Below, in pieces: positions 12,817-13,404 of a stretch of 13,404 bases of DNA. The stretch lies in the NCBI GenBank assembly GCA_030592655.1, contig JAUVIQ010000062.1:1-13404 (forward strand), read 5' to 3'. Each line of letters begins with the position of its first letter. The stretch's first letter is position 1. The notes under the pieces were generated by a model, which saw only the letters and a program-made list of their open reading frames with translations, searched no databases and had not been told where the DNA came from. This stretch comes from Planctomycetales bacterium (GTDB lineage: Bacteria; Planctomycetota; Phycisphaerae; SM23-33). The position numbers and the translations under genes were made by a program.

Positions 12817-13404
12817 ATGAGTATTGTTGGTATCACCGGCGTGTTTTTTTCTGTTGTGCTGGGTCTTTCCCAACCGACGACAGCGCCGGCTGTGGAAAAG
12901 AAATGGGTGCAAGTCTGGCCCAGCGAGTCGAACGGGCGAAAGTTGGTCAGAGCTTCGGGCGGCAAGAGATATCCCTCCACGGGTCCAGGCGCGTATAACT
13001 ACTTCAGGTGGTCTGGGGCAGGTACATGGAAGCGATTCAAGGTGCGTAAGGGCGTGCCTGCTATTATCAGGGCGAATGCGGATACCCAAAGCCTGGGCGA
13101 CATTGCATTCCGCCTGAGCGAATTCGTCAATGGCAAAAAAGTCCAAAGGCTTACTTTCAGGGGCCCAAACTGCGTCGGCGGCAAAGCGCGCGGCGACCCG
13201 AGGTACAGGCTTATTTACCATGTTCCCCAGTCGGAGAAACTTGAAATCACCAACACGGGAACGGGCTTCTACGTTACGGTGTACCAACTTGTGGAAATAC
13301 AAACCCAAAGCAGCACTCTGACGGATAAAGAACACGCAAAAATCGTCAAACTGATAAAGAAGATGGACAATGACTCCTGGAAAGTCCGCCGGCAGGCACA
13401 GAGC
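12817..13404 (+). CDS. Exported protein, C-terminus beyond window, possible HEAT-type repeats
   Basis: The frame is open from the ATG at 12817 to the end of the window (196 codons) with no stop, so the gene is truncated at its 3' end. AGGAGG lies 10 bases before the ATG. The N-terminus is a signal peptide (MSIVGITGVFFSVVLGLS, cleavage probable near TTAPA). A beta-rich domain of about 140 residues follows, starting EKKWVQVWPSE and rich in Tyr, Phe, Gly and Arg (NYFRWSGAGTWKRF, RYRLIYHVPQ, GTGFYVTVYQL). The last visible part, LTDKEHAKIVKLIKKMDNDSWKVRRQAQS, has the look of the opening of a HEAT-like repeat of the kind common in planctomycete secreted proteins (D-x-x-W/F-x-VR). No catalytic motif was recognised. 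A 235-residue frame on the opposite strand here lacks comparable start signals. Confidence 0.75.
   Translation, partial: MSIVGITGVFFSVVLGLSQPTTAPAVEKKWVQVWPSESNGRKLVRASGGKRYPSTGPGAYNYFRWSGAGTWKRFKVRKGVPAIIRANADTQSLGDIAFRLSEFVNGKKVQRLTFRGPNCVGGKARGDPRYRLIYHVPQSEKLEITNTGTGFYVTVYQLVEIQTQSSTLTDKEHAKIVKLIKKMDNDSWKVRRQAQS

Noticed and set aside
12628..13335. 235-codon minus-strand frame at the right edge
   Set aside because: It overlaps the end of the ceramidase-like gene and a plus-strand frame with promoter, ribosome binding site and signal peptide; the encoded protein looks random and Arg/Pro/His-rich.

Overview
The window reads as bacterial chromosome with moderately high GC. It is most likely from a planctomycete, probably a Phycisphaerae-like lineage. 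This rests on gene style rather than a marker gene: secreted or lipid-anchored beta-propeller proteins, a ceramidase-like hydrolase, a DUF151/BFN protein, MNT/HEPN-type and HicBA toxin-antitoxin genes, and an exported protein whose tail looks like the start of a HEAT-type repeat. No rRNA, tRNA, CRISPR array, transposase or prophage gene was seen.

Layout. (a) 1-1982, plus strand: the 3' part of NAD kinase, then a WD40-type lipoprotein, separated by three copies of a 7-bp repeat. (b) 2039-3133: class II fructose-bisphosphate aldolase behind a promoter with a perfect TATAAT. (c) 3155-3968: a small toxin-antitoxin patch. It holds an MNT nucleotidyltransferase whose usual HEPN partner seems lost, followed by an intact hicB-hicA pair with its own candidate promoter. 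(d) 3991-5265: an exported beta-propeller protein whose last ~35 codons run through a hairpin-forming, repeat-like sequence. (e) 5262-7803, minus strand: tyrS, then two unrecognised genes joined to it by stop/start overlaps, then a GDP-mannose mannosyl hydrolase (Nudix) of different base composition. tyrS itself is preceded by a 19-codon open frame with a strong ribosome binding site, a Tyr codon as its last sense codon, and a stop inside tyrS. (f) 7899-9356, plus: an unrecognised helical lipoprotein. (g) 9357-9424: a bulged inverted repeat built from 8-bp units between convergent genes. (h) 9427-10041, minus: a bifunctional-nuclease-domain (DUF151) protein with a coiled-coil tail. (i) 10139-12698, plus: a two-gene operon of a DegT-family PLP aminotransferase and a ceramidase-fold hydrolase without a signal peptide. 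(j) 12765-end: a promoter and an exported protein that runs off the right edge.

How the genes fit together. The core metabolic genes (nadK, fba, tyrS) are housekeeping and are interleaved with accessory genes. The pieces most worth a second look are the tyrS leader frame, the two unknown genes coupled to tyrS, the aminotransferase/ceramidase-like pair, and the eroded toxin-antitoxin patch. Family calls are from motif reading and memory; no searches were run.
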